Positions 6,426 through 11,877 of a stretch of DNA of 11,877 nucleotides are shown here, piece by piece. Position 1 is the stretch's first letter; each line of letters begins with the position of its first letter. Under the pieces are notes generated by a model. That model was not told the origin of the DNA. It was given only the letters and a program-made list of their open reading frames with translations, and ran no database searches. The translations under genes and the position numbers were made by a program. Source of the stretch: Methylococcales bacterium (lineage in GTDB: Bacteria; Pseudomonadota; Gammaproteobacteria; Methylococcales; Methylomonadaceae); contig SHZG01000058.1 in NCBI GenBank assembly GCA_009692395.1, positions 1 to 11,877 of the forward strand, written 5' to 3'.

Positions 6426-8204
6426 ATGACGTATAAAATTATAGAACACGAATACGATGTGATTGTAGTCGGTGCAGGTGGTGCGGGTTTACGCGCAACA
6501 CTGGGCATGGCAGAACAAGGCTTAAAAACCGCTTGTATCTCTAAAGTGTTTCCCACGCGTAGCCATACGGTTGCCGCACAAGGCGGTATCAGTGCCGCAT
6601 TGGGCAATATGGGCGAAGACGATTGGCGGTTTCATTTTTACGACACCGTTAAAGGTTCAGACTGGTTAGGCGACCAAGACGCGATTGAATATATGTGCCG
6701 TGAAGCCATGAACGCAGTCATTGAACTCGAACATTATGGCGTACCGTTTTCGCGTACCGAAGATGGTAAAATTTATCAACGCGCCTTTGGTGGTATGACC
6801 ACGCATTATGGTCAAGGCACAGCGCAACGTACTTGCGCCGCCGCTGATAAAACAGGTCACGCTATTCTGCACACCCTGTATCAACAAGCCATTAAAAATA
6901 ACGCGGAATTTTTTGTCGAATACATCGTGTTGGATTTAATTATGCAAGATGGCGAATGTCGCGGCGTACTCGCGTGGTGTTTAGATGATGGTTCAATCCA
7001 CTTATTTAAAGCCCACATCACCGTATTAGCAACTGGCGGCTATGGACGCACGTTTTTTTCTTGCACGTCTGCACATACCGTCACAGGTGATGGCAACGCA
7101 ATGGTATTACGCGCAGGTTTGCCGTTACAAGACATGGAATTTATTCAATTTCACCCGACAGGTATTTACGGTTCAGGGTGTTTAATCACCGAAGGCGCAC
7201 GCGGCGAAGGCGGTTATTTAACCAACTCCGAAGGCGAACGTTTTATGGAACGCTACGCCCCGTCTGCTAAAGATTTAGCTTCACGCGATGTGGTTAGTCG
7301 TGCTATGACTGTTGAAATTCAAGAAGGACGCGGTGTCGGTAAAAACAAAGATCATATTTATCTGCATTTAGAACATTTAGATGCGGCGATGATTCATGAG
7401 CGTTTACCCGGAATTGCCGAAACCTCGCGCATTTTTGCGGGTGTCGATGTCACTAAAGAACCCATCCCCGTTTTACCTACTGTGCATTACAACATGGGCG
7501 GCATACCCACTAACTACAAAGCCGAAGTCGTCACCTTAGACGGCGACAATCCTGATAAAGTCGTGGCAGGTTTAATGGCAATTGGTGAAGCGGCGTGTGT
7601 GTCGGTACACGGTGCGAATCGTTTAGGCTCAAACTCATTGCTGGATTTAGTGGTCTTTGGACGCTCGGCGGCTATTCGTTGCGCCGAACTCATACAGCCA
7701 CAAACGCCACATAAACCACTCGCTACAACTGCTTGCGACCAAGCGATTGCCCGTTTTGACAGCATTCGTAATGCCAACGGCACACGCAGCGCGGCAGATA
7801 TACGCCTAGCCATGCAAAAAACCATGCAAAGCAAAGCGGCGGTATTTAGAACCCAAGCCACATTGGATGAGGGTATCGCGGCAATGACCGACATCAGCAA
7901 CACCTTTGCCGAAGTCAATGTGCAGGATAAATCATTAATTTGGAATACCGATTTAGTCGAAACCTTAGAGCTAGATAATCTACTCGCACAAGCCACCGTT
8001 GCCATTACTTCGGCAGGTAATCGTCATGAAAGTCGAGGCGGACACGCCCGCGAAGATTATCCCAACCGTGATGATGCCAAGTGGATGAAACACACGCTAA
8101 CGTGGCTGGATAATGGGAAAGTAAAAATTGATTATCGCCCCGTACATTTATACACACTGACCGATGATGTGGACATGATTCCACCGAAAGAACGGGTTTA
8201 TTAA
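6426..8204 (+). CDS. sdhA: succinate dehydrogenase flavoprotein subunit
   Basis: SdhA oxidises succinate to fumarate with covalently bound FAD, linking the TCA cycle to the respiratory chain on the inner face of the membrane. The 592-residue length is normal. The dinucleotide fold VIVVGAGGAGLRA lies at residues 12-24, and H47 in TRSHTVAAQGG is the expected covalent FAD histidine. Active-site residues are in place at almost E. coli numbering: H243 (QFHPTG), T255-E256 (ITEGARGEGG), R287 (SRD) and H354 (VHYNMGG). HGANRLGSNSLLDLVVFGR is the C-terminal FAD signature. The protein ends DMIPPKERVY, close to the usual C-terminus, so the gene is complete. SdhA needs SdhB to pass electrons to the membrane anchors, yet no sdhB follows; instead a hairpin begins at 8213. 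A functional complex would need sdhB encoded elsewhere. Confidence 0.97.
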   Translation: MTYKIIEHEYDVIVVGAGGAGLRATLGMAEQGLKTACISKVFPTRSHTVAAQGGISAALGNMGEDDWRFHFYDTVKGSDWLGDQDAIEYMCREAMNAVIELEHYGVPFSRTEDGKIYQRAFGGMTTHYGQGTAQRTCAAADKTGHAILHTLYQQAIKNNAEFFVEYIVLDLIMQDGECRGVLAWCLDDGSIHLFKAHITVLATGGYGRTFFSCTSAHTVTGDGNAMVLRAGLPLQDMEFIQFHPTGIYGSGCLITEGARGEGGYLTNSEGERFMERYAPSAKDLASRDVVSRAMTVEIQEGRGVGKNKDHIYLHLEHLDAAMIHERLPGIAETSRIFAGVDVTKEPIPVLPTVHYNMGGIPTNYKAEVVTLDGDNPDKVVAGLMAIGEAACVSVHGANRLGSNSLLDLVVFGRSAAIRCAELIQPQTPHKPLATTACDQAIARFDSIRNANGTRSAADIRLAMQKTMQSKAAVFRTQATLDEGIAAMTDISNTFAEVNVQDKSLIWNTDLVETLELDNLLAQATVAITSAGNRHESRGGHAREDYPNRDDAKWMKHTLTWLDNGKVKIDYRPVHLYTLTDDVDMIPPKERVY

Positions 8205-8212
8205 GCCGCTTT

Positions 8213-8243
8213 GGGTAGGGCTTCATAACATGAACCCCTACCC
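8213..8243 (+). terminator. hairpin directly after sdhA, possible terminator
   Basis: GGGTAGGG (8213-8220) and CCCTACCC (8236-8243) form a perfect 8-bp stem with a 15-base loop, eight bases after the sdhA stop. No T-run follows, so intrinsic termination is uncertain. It may instead protect the mRNA 3' end or belong to the repeat cluster that follows. Confidence 0.4.
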
Positions 8244-8431
8244 CATAAGCATCAACTTAAGGACACTTGCAATAACAAAAACACATCGTTCCAATCGCTC
8301 TGCGTTGGAATGCGTGAGTGGACGCTCCAACGTCCTGTAACACATCATGAAGACGCTAGAGCGTCTTCGGTGACGTTACAACGCAGAGCGTTGTAACGAT
8401 TATCTTGTTGTTTTATTTATAACCCCTACCC
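8233..8431. repeat. 11-bp direct repeat flanking the hairpin cluster
   Basis: AACCCCTACCC occurs at 8233-8243 and again at 8421-8431 in the same orientation, enclosing 177 bases that contain all four palindromes of the cluster. The copies also share AT immediately or one base downstream. This could be a target duplication left by a small non-coding element, or the scar of a recombination event; 11 bp is long for a target duplication. Confidence 0.5.
8287..8398. repeat. cluster of four REP-like palindromes
   Basis: Four hairpins follow one another between the convergent sdhA and di-iron protein genes. Hairpin 1 is CGTTCCAA-t-CGC / TCT loop / GCGTTGGAATG (8287-8312). Hairpin 2 is GGACG / CGTCC (8320-8335). 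Hairpin 3 is GAAGACGCT / AGCGTCTTC with a two-base loop (8349-8368). Hairpin 4 is CGTTACAACGC / AGA loop / GCGTTGTAACG (8374-8398). Hairpins 1 and 4 are the same unit in opposite orientation, and hairpins 2 and 3 share GACGCT...CGTC. The arrangement resembles bacterial REP/BIME-type extragenic palindromes or a small MITE. It might also end transcription from both sides. No coding sequence, including any sdhB remnant, is seen in 8205-8440. Confidence 0.75.
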
Positions 8432-8440
8432 ATCCAATAG

Positions 8441-9334
8441 TTACACTTTACAATACGAGGGAATCCAACTACGTTCAACAATATGAGTAGGCAACTCATT
8501 GAAATCAAAGTTTTCGCCGTCTTTCATCATTTGTTGCAGATCAAATAACAGCCCTATTTCAGGAATATCATTAAAGAACATTGTATAAAAAGGTTTAACT
8601 AACCATTTGGAAATTTTGATGCCTGTCGCGCCAATAAAGTTTCTACGTTGCCCGACGTGTGCCGCTTCATCAATAGTAATCTCATCCAGCAAGGCTTGTA
8701 ATCTATCGCGTACTTCAGGTTCGTCAGCTAATACGTCATCAAATAAATGGTGTAAATGCGAGTAAAAAGTCACGCCCATTAATTCAGTGACAAAGGCGGG
8801 CGCGTTCAGTAAAAAAGCAGGGATTTTAGGGAAAAATTCGTACACTTTTTCTTTCCACGGTGACAGTGGCAGCCATTCAACTTCATCCAAACCACAGGTT
8901 CTGAGCATTTCTTCAAATAAACGGACATGACAGAATTCTTCGGCTAAATGCACTCGAGAAATTTTATCTTGCAGCGTGCGTGAATCTGCCATGCTCGGAG
9001 CAACAGCCCACGCGCCTTTAATGCCGACCCATTCGTGACGGGCAAATTTATAAATCCCCGTCAACATCAAGGTTTTACGATCCAACGACTTGGGGTCATC
9101 AACCATCGTAATATAATTGCGGTAAAAAGCATCAGTATTTGCTAATGGCGTACGCAGTTTTACGGGATTATTTTGAAAGAATTCCAACTTAGCGCGTTTT
9201 TTGAGTAAGTCCTTTTCTTCTTCTAACAACTCGCCTCCGTGTTGCTGAGTGAAAATCCAATAATCGTCAAAATTTTCTTTGCGCTGTTGAGCGGTGCTGG
9301 CAGTAAAGATGGAACGATATTTAGCGGTACTCAT
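8441..9334 (-). CDS. ferritin-like di-iron protein, function unknown
   Basis: A soluble, mostly helical 297-residue protein with two spaced metal-binding ExxH motifs: E133-F-C-H136 in HLAEEFCHVRLFEEM, and E223-A-A-H226 in EITIDEAAHVGQRR. Glu184 (FVTELMG) on the helix between them, followed by a YSHLHH cluster (191-196), is a possible further ligand. This helix-E...ExxH...E...ExxH layout is that of ferritin-like di-iron carboxylate proteins, which include oxygenases, desaturases and ferritins. The exact family and substrate are not recognisable to me; an AurF-like N-oxygenase or an uncharacterised oxygenase are possibilities only. No signal peptide or membrane helix is seen. AGAAAGG lies about six bases before the ATG at 9334. 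The gene converges on sdhA across the palindrome cluster and diverges from the small secreted protein gene, so it appears to be a single-gene unit. Confidence 0.75.
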   Translation of the reverse strand: MSTAKYRSIFTASTAQQRKENFDDYWIFTQQHGGELLEEEKDLLKKRAKLEFFQNNPVKLRTPLANTDAFYRNYITMVDDPKSLDRKTLMLTGIYKFARHEWVGIKGAWAVAPSMADSRTLQDKISRVHLAEEFCHVRLFEEMLRTCGLDEVEWLPLSPWKEKVYEFFPKIPAFLLNAPAFVTELMGVTFYSHLHHLFDDVLADEPEVRDRLQALLDEITIDEAAHVGQRRNFIGATGIKISKWLVKPFYTMFFNDIPEIGLLFDLQQMMKDGENFDFNELPTHIVERSWIPSYCKV

Positions 9335-9363
9335 AAAAACCTTTCTGTTAAAGTGAAAAATAC

Positions 9364-9379
9364 ACGGTGATTTTACCGT
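9364..9379. promoter_or_regulatory. short inverted repeat in divergent intergenic region
   Basis: ACGGT (9364-9368) and ACCGT (9375-9379) flank GATTTT, 30 bases upstream of the di-iron protein start. It might be an operator for that gene, but a 5-bp arm is easily found by chance. Nothing else clear is seen in the 212-base gap 9335-9546. Confidence 0.2.
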
Positions 9380-9546
9380 AATTATTGTGGGTTGCTCTAA
9401 GTGATGGATGTTTAGGTATTAAGGTTGAACGAATGGATTAGCCGATTAAAATGAAATGCTGAGTATTGTGATATAAGCTACTCGTGGCTTTATGCGCGTT
9501 ACTTATTGAATAGATTTATAACTAACACAAAAAGAGGGAGCATACT

Positions 9547-9795
9547 ATGAAAACTATCCTGAGCATCCTTATTACATTATTTTTAATGCTGACTAATATG
9601 TCGGTTGCGCAGGCTGTCGTTTGTGGCAGTAATTATCGTGGTGCAGCCTGCGTCGGGCCAAATGGAGCGATAGCAAAAAGACACGGTTATGGTAGACCTG
9701 TTGTCGTTGTACCGCATAACCACCATCGTTATCGTTATTATCACAGACCCCGCTACCATTGTGCTTGGGTGCAGGGGCGGAAAAGTTGCTGCTAA
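9547..9795 (+). CDS. small secreted Cys/His/Arg/Tyr-rich protein
   Basis: An 82-residue protein with a typical signal peptide cleaved after MSVAQA (residue 23), leaving about 59 residues. The mature part has five cysteines (26, 35, 72, 81 and 82) and a basic His/Tyr/Arg-rich middle (VPHNHHRYRYYHRPRYH). Its motifs YRGAACVGPNGA and the C-terminal CAWVQGRKSCC recall short exported proteins that I associate mainly with alphaproteobacteria (YRAGCxGPxGAxVxRR...CxWVNGxRxC); the similarity is from memory. Function is unknown: the cysteines could form disulfides, and the His cluster could bind metal or anionic surfaces. GAGGGAG a few bases before ATG 9547 is a strong ribosome binding site, supporting real expression. 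It ends at a good terminator and has no operon partner. Confidence 0.72.
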   Translation: MKTILSILITLFLMLTNMSVAQAVVCGSNYRGAACVGPNGAIAKRHGYGRPVVVVPHNHHRYRYYHRPRYHCAWVQGRKSCC

Positions 9796-9800
9796 CTCAA

Positions 9801-9840
9801 TAGAAAATGGGCAAACAGTTCGCTGTTTACCCGTTTTGTT
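9801..9840. terminator. bidirectional rho-independent terminator
   Basis: GGGCAAACAG (9809-9818) pairs with CTGTTTACCC (9823-9832), with one C/A mismatch and a TTCG tetraloop. It is followed by GTTTTGTT on the plus strand and preceded by TAGAAAA, which reads as a T-rich tail on the minus strand. It therefore can serve both the secreted-protein gene ending at 9795 and gloA, whose stop is at 9839-9841. Confidence 0.8.
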
Positions 9841-10279
9841 ACCAGTTACCTGTATTTGCCATCGAGAGCCACGGTTCTTGTGGGGCTAATGGTTCATTTT
9901 TTTGTAAAAATTCAATGGAAATACCGTCAGGTGAGCGTATAAATGCCATGCGTCCATCACGCGGTGGGCGATTAATTAATACGCCTGCATCCATGAGTTT
10001 TTGGCAAGTCGCGTAAATATCATCCACTTCGTACGCAAGATGCCCAAAGTTGCGTCCGCCTGTATAGTCTTCAGTATCCCAGTTATAAGTGAGTTCTAGT
10101 AACGGTGCTTGTCTGAGGACGGCTTCATTAACATCTTCTGGCGCGTGTAAAGAAACTAGCATAAAGCGACCTTCTTTGCTTTCGTGGCGGTCACACTCAA
10201 CCAAGCCTAATTTATTGCAGAAGAAATCCAGCGATTCAGTTAAATCGTGGACGCGGATCATGGTGTGTAAATAGCGCAT
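9839..10279 (-). CDS. gloA: lactoylglutathione lyase (glyoxalase I)
   Basis: Glyoxalase I converts the hemithioacetal of methylglyoxal and glutathione into S-lactoylglutathione, the first step of methylglyoxal detoxification in the cytoplasm. The 146-residue protein has two beta-alpha-beta-beta-beta (VOC fold) modules. The four metal ligands are clear: H5 (MRYLHTMIRV), E62 (LLELTYNW), H80 (NFGHLAYEVDD) and E123 (GISIEFLQ), matching E. coli H5, E56, H74 and E122 after a six-residue insertion in the first module. NRPPRDGRMAFIRSPDG is the conserved loop before the last ligand. By analogy with bacterial homologues of this length it is probably Ni(II)-dependent. AAGGAG lies eight bases before the ATG at 10279. 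It is 81 bases downstream of the BaiN-type gene on the same strand, close enough for shared or separate transcription. Confidence 0.96.
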   Translation of the reverse strand: MRYLHTMIRVHDLTESLDFFCNKLGLVECDRHESKEGRFMLVSLHAPEDVNEAVLRQAPLLELTYNWDTEDYTGGRNFGHLAYEVDDIYATCQKLMDAGVLINRPPRDGRMAFIRSPDGISIEFLQKNEPLAPQEPWLSMANTGNW

Positions 10280-10360
10280 GGTGATTGCTCCTTAGTTAGT
10301 TTATGTGTTTGATTGTACTGACTGGTACGACAAAAAGTAAGCCTTTGCAATGCAACGTCT

Positions 10361-11539
10361 CTATACAACCTGACCTGCGCACCATGCCGATGACCACGCC
10401 CATTGAAAGTTATAGCCACCTAGCCAACCACTGACATCGACCACTTCGCCGATAAAATACAGTCCTGATACTTTGTTACTCGCCATTGTTTTCGAGGACA
10501 GTTCATTGCAATCCACGCCACCGATAGTTATTTCAGCGGTTCGGTAGCCTTCTGTGCCATTGGGTTTGATTGTCCAGTGGTGTAGTTGTTCAGCGATTTG
10601 TTGAATTTGTTGATTTGAGCAGTCTTGCAATGCGGTATTTAACAAAGTCTCAGACACTAAGCAACTGAGCAAATGCTTGGGCAAATAGAGATGTAGAATG
10701 GTTTTTAGCGTGCTATTAGTTTTTTGTTGGCGTTTGGCTTTTAACTCATCAATCAGCGATAACTGTGGCAATAGATTAATACTAATGACCTCGCCTGCGT
10801 GCCAATAAGAAGAAATTTGTAACACGCTTGGGCCACTTAATCCCCGATGGGTAAACAGGATATTTTCATTAAACGCTTGACCGTTGACGCTGACCACACA
10901 AGGCACAGCGATACCCGATAATGGCGAGACTCTTTCTTTATCGTCAGGTTGTAAAGTGAGCGGCACTAAACCTGCACGCGTTGGTAATACCTTGATAGAA
11001 AATTGTTCCGCGATTTTATAACCGAAAGGGCTTGCGCCCATTTTGGGTATGGATAAGCCACCCGTAGCAACGACTAAAGACTCGGCAATGAAATCACCTT
11101 GGTTGGTATGCAGCTGGAAGTGTTGCTCACGCTGTTCAATGTTATGAATGCTGGTGTTTAACTGAATGGTCACGCCTGCATTTTCACATTCGGTTAGCAA
11201 CATACTCAGAATATCGCTCGCACTGTCATTGCAAAATAACCGCCCGTGTTCTCTTTCATGATAAGGAATGCGGTAGCGAGATACTAAGGCGAGAAAATCC
11301 CATTGCGTGTAACGACTGAGCGCGGATTTACAAAAATGCGGATTATTAGAAATGTAGTTGTGCGGCTCGACGGTGTAATTTGTGAAGTTACAGCGACCGC
11401 CGCCCGACATAAGAATTTTTTTGCCCGCTTTGTTGGCGTGGTCTAACACGGTAACTAGTCTGCCGCGTTTGCCTGCTTCAATGGCACACATTAAACCAGC
11501 CGCGCCCGCGCCGATAATAAGAACATCGGTTTTAATCAT
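10361..11539 (-). CDS. BaiN/HI0933-family FAD-dependent oxidoreductase
   Basis: A 392-residue flavoprotein of the HI0933/YhiN group. The N-terminal FAD-binding fold reads DVLIIGAGAAGLMCAIEA (GxGxxG at residues 10-15), followed by the family signature GKKILMSGGGRCNFTN. The C-terminal FAD signature SGLYFIGEVVDVSGWLGGYN then QWAWSSAW closes the protein. The middle (about 190-330) is the extra domain typical of the group. Some relatives are annotated as BaiN, after 3-dehydro-bile-acid reductases of gut bacteria, but for most bacteria the substrate is unknown and a bile-acid role is unlikely here. The open frame extends 30 residues upstream to 11629, but that part is low-complexity sequence encoded by the CACGAAA repeats, so the ATG at 11539, directly before the FAD fold, is chosen. 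No good ribosome binding site is visible there. Confidence 0.92.
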   Translation of the reverse strand: MIKTDVLIIGAGAAGLMCAIEAGKRGRLVTVLDHANKAGKKILMSGGGRCNFTNYTVEPHNYISNNPHFCKSALSRYTQWDFLALVSRYRIPYHEREHGRLFCNDSASDILSMLLTECENAGVTIQLNTSIHNIEQREQHFQLHTNQGDFIAESLVVATGGLSIPKMGASPFGYKIAEQFSIKVLPTRAGLVPLTLQPDDKERVSPLSGIAVPCVVSVNGQAFNENILFTHRGLSGPSVLQISSYWHAGEVISINLLPQLSLIDELKAKRQQKTNSTLKTILHLYLPKHLLSCLVSETLLNTALQDCSNQQIQQIAEQLHHWTIKPNGTEGYRTAEITIGGVDCNELSSKTMASNKVSGLYFIGEVVDVSGWLGGYNFQWAWSSAWCAGQVV

Positions 11540-11566
11540 GATGGGTAAAATAGCAAATGCTTGGTC

Positions 11567-11593
11567 CACGAAAAGCACGAAAGACACGAAAAA
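11567..11593. repeat. three tandem 9-bp CACGAAA units
   Basis: CACGAAAAG (11567-11575), CACGAAAGA (11576-11584) and CACGAAAAA (11585-11593) follow directly, starting 27 bases upstream of the flavoprotein start. Similar runs of TTTCGTG/CACGAAA occur between genes in many bacterial genomes; their origin is not known to me. They inflate the apparent N-terminus of the flavoprotein reading frame. Confidence 0.75.
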
Positions 11594-11682
11594 TGTGGGT
11601 AGACACCTTGCATGACAAGGTATCCACAACCATGAGATTTAGCAAGAAATCCAAAAGTAACCCATTATTTTTTCGTGCTTTT
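11571..11682. repeat. 112-bp inverted-repeat unit with internal hairpin (MITE-like)
   Basis: AAAAGCACGAAA (11571-11582) is repeated exactly in inverted form as TTTCGTGCTTTT (11671-11682). Between them lies a second structure: TGTGGGTA (11594-11601) with TATCCACA (11621-11628), one G-T pair, enclosing CCTTG (11606-11610) / CAAGG (11616-11620) around CATGA. It contains no gene. The nested palindromes suggest a small non-autonomous element or an RNA structure, lying between the flavoprotein gene and the IS1 remnant. The rest of 11540-11734 shows nothing I can name. Confidence 0.5.
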
Positions 11683-11734
11683 TGCATAGTAATCAATAAA
11701 TTAACAAAAACATGGTAGCGGGTTAAACCTGTAA

Positions 11735-11877
11735 TTATGAATAAATATCGCGCCCGAATTCGACCTTGTTGATAAGCAAACCGATGACGGTGTCGTGCAT
11801 CAACTCTAGTTTTGAGAAGCAAATGGTCTTGCGATTGAGTCGTTTGATCCATGTCCGAAAGTTCAGGTTTTTACGTT
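11735..11877 (-). CDS. IS1-family transposase, C-terminal part (partial)
   Basis: On the minus strand an open frame enters from the right edge and stops at 11735-11737, giving the last 46 residues. It reads RKNLNFRTWIKRLNRKTICF, then SKLELMHDTVIGLLI and ends RDIYS. NLNFRTWIKRLNRKTICFS and the MHDxVIG motif are the C-terminal hallmark of IS1 InsB-type transposases. These move IS1 elements and are usually made by -1 frameshifting between InsA and InsB; that site would lie outside the window. The terminal inverted repeat should lie shortly beyond the stop, below 11735, but I could not define it from one end. Whether the element is complete cannot be told. Confidence 0.88.
   Translation of the reverse strand, partial: RKNLNFRTWIKRLNRKTICFSKLELMHDTVIGLLINKVEFGRDIYS

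Noticed and set aside
7514..8005. 163-residue open frame opposite sdhA
   Set aside because: Antisense to the highly conserved sdhA; composition is what the reverse strand of a coding gene gives, with no motif or ribosome binding site.
8281..8400. Palindrome cluster as a CRISPR array
   Set aside because: The units are palindromes of different sequence at irregular spacing and inverted orientation; there are no equal repeats with spacers and no cas genes.
10280..10360. Terminator between the flavoprotein gene and gloA
   Set aside because: Only a 4-bp GTAC palindrome is seen and no stable hairpin with a T-run on the minus strand.
11540..11629. 30-residue N-terminal extension of the flavoprotein
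   Set aside because: It is encoded by the CACGAAA repeat and part of the palindrome, has no family similarity, and the FAD fold begins immediately at the downstream ATG 11539.
11532..11852. 106-residue minus-strand open frame at the right edge
   Set aside because: It overlaps the IS1 transposase frame, which has recognisable motifs, and reads through the repeats; the apparent protein is a shadow.

Overview
The window looks like chromosomal DNA of a moderately AT-rich gammaproteobacterium, possibly a Beggiatoa/Thiothrix-like sulfur bacterium. This is inferred from gene families, the abundance of insertion-sequence remnants and palindromic intergenic repeats; no rRNA or other phylogenetic marker is present, so the assignment is tentative. 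Most of the content is ordinary core metabolism. I did not find a defence system, CRISPR array, tRNA, rRNA or an evident new multigene system.

Left edge (1-2500): the C-terminal end of an IS4-family transposase abuts a converging, broken cytochrome b561 gene that lacks its first membrane helix and carries a frameshift. Three small envelope-protein genes on the plus strand follow: a five-helix membrane protein of unknown function, a secreted PepSY-like protein with a good terminator, and a cupin lipoprotein broken by a one-base frameshift that can be placed at a six-A run.

Centre (2500-8440): glycogen phosphorylase (glgP) overlaps trmL (tRNA wobble 2'-O-methyltransferase) by one base. A tight sdhC-sdhD-sdhA operon encodes the two membrane anchors and the flavoprotein of succinate dehydrogenase (complex II). 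The iron-sulfur subunit gene sdhB, normally next, is absent. In its place lies about 230 bases of inverted repeats, flanked by an 11-base direct repeat.

Right part (8441-11877): a ferritin-like di-iron protein gene (minus) is divergent from a gene for a small secreted Cys/His/Arg/Tyr-rich protein. That gene converges, across a two-way terminator, with gloA (glyoxalase I, minus). Upstream of gloA on the same strand lies a BaiN/HI0933-family flavoprotein gene. Its upstream region holds a 9-base tandem repeat and a roughly 110-bp inverted-repeat unit, and the window ends inside the C-terminal part of an IS1-family transposase. The transposase remnants at both ends, two degraded genes and the repeat clusters suggest a core-gene block that has been reshaped by mobile elements.
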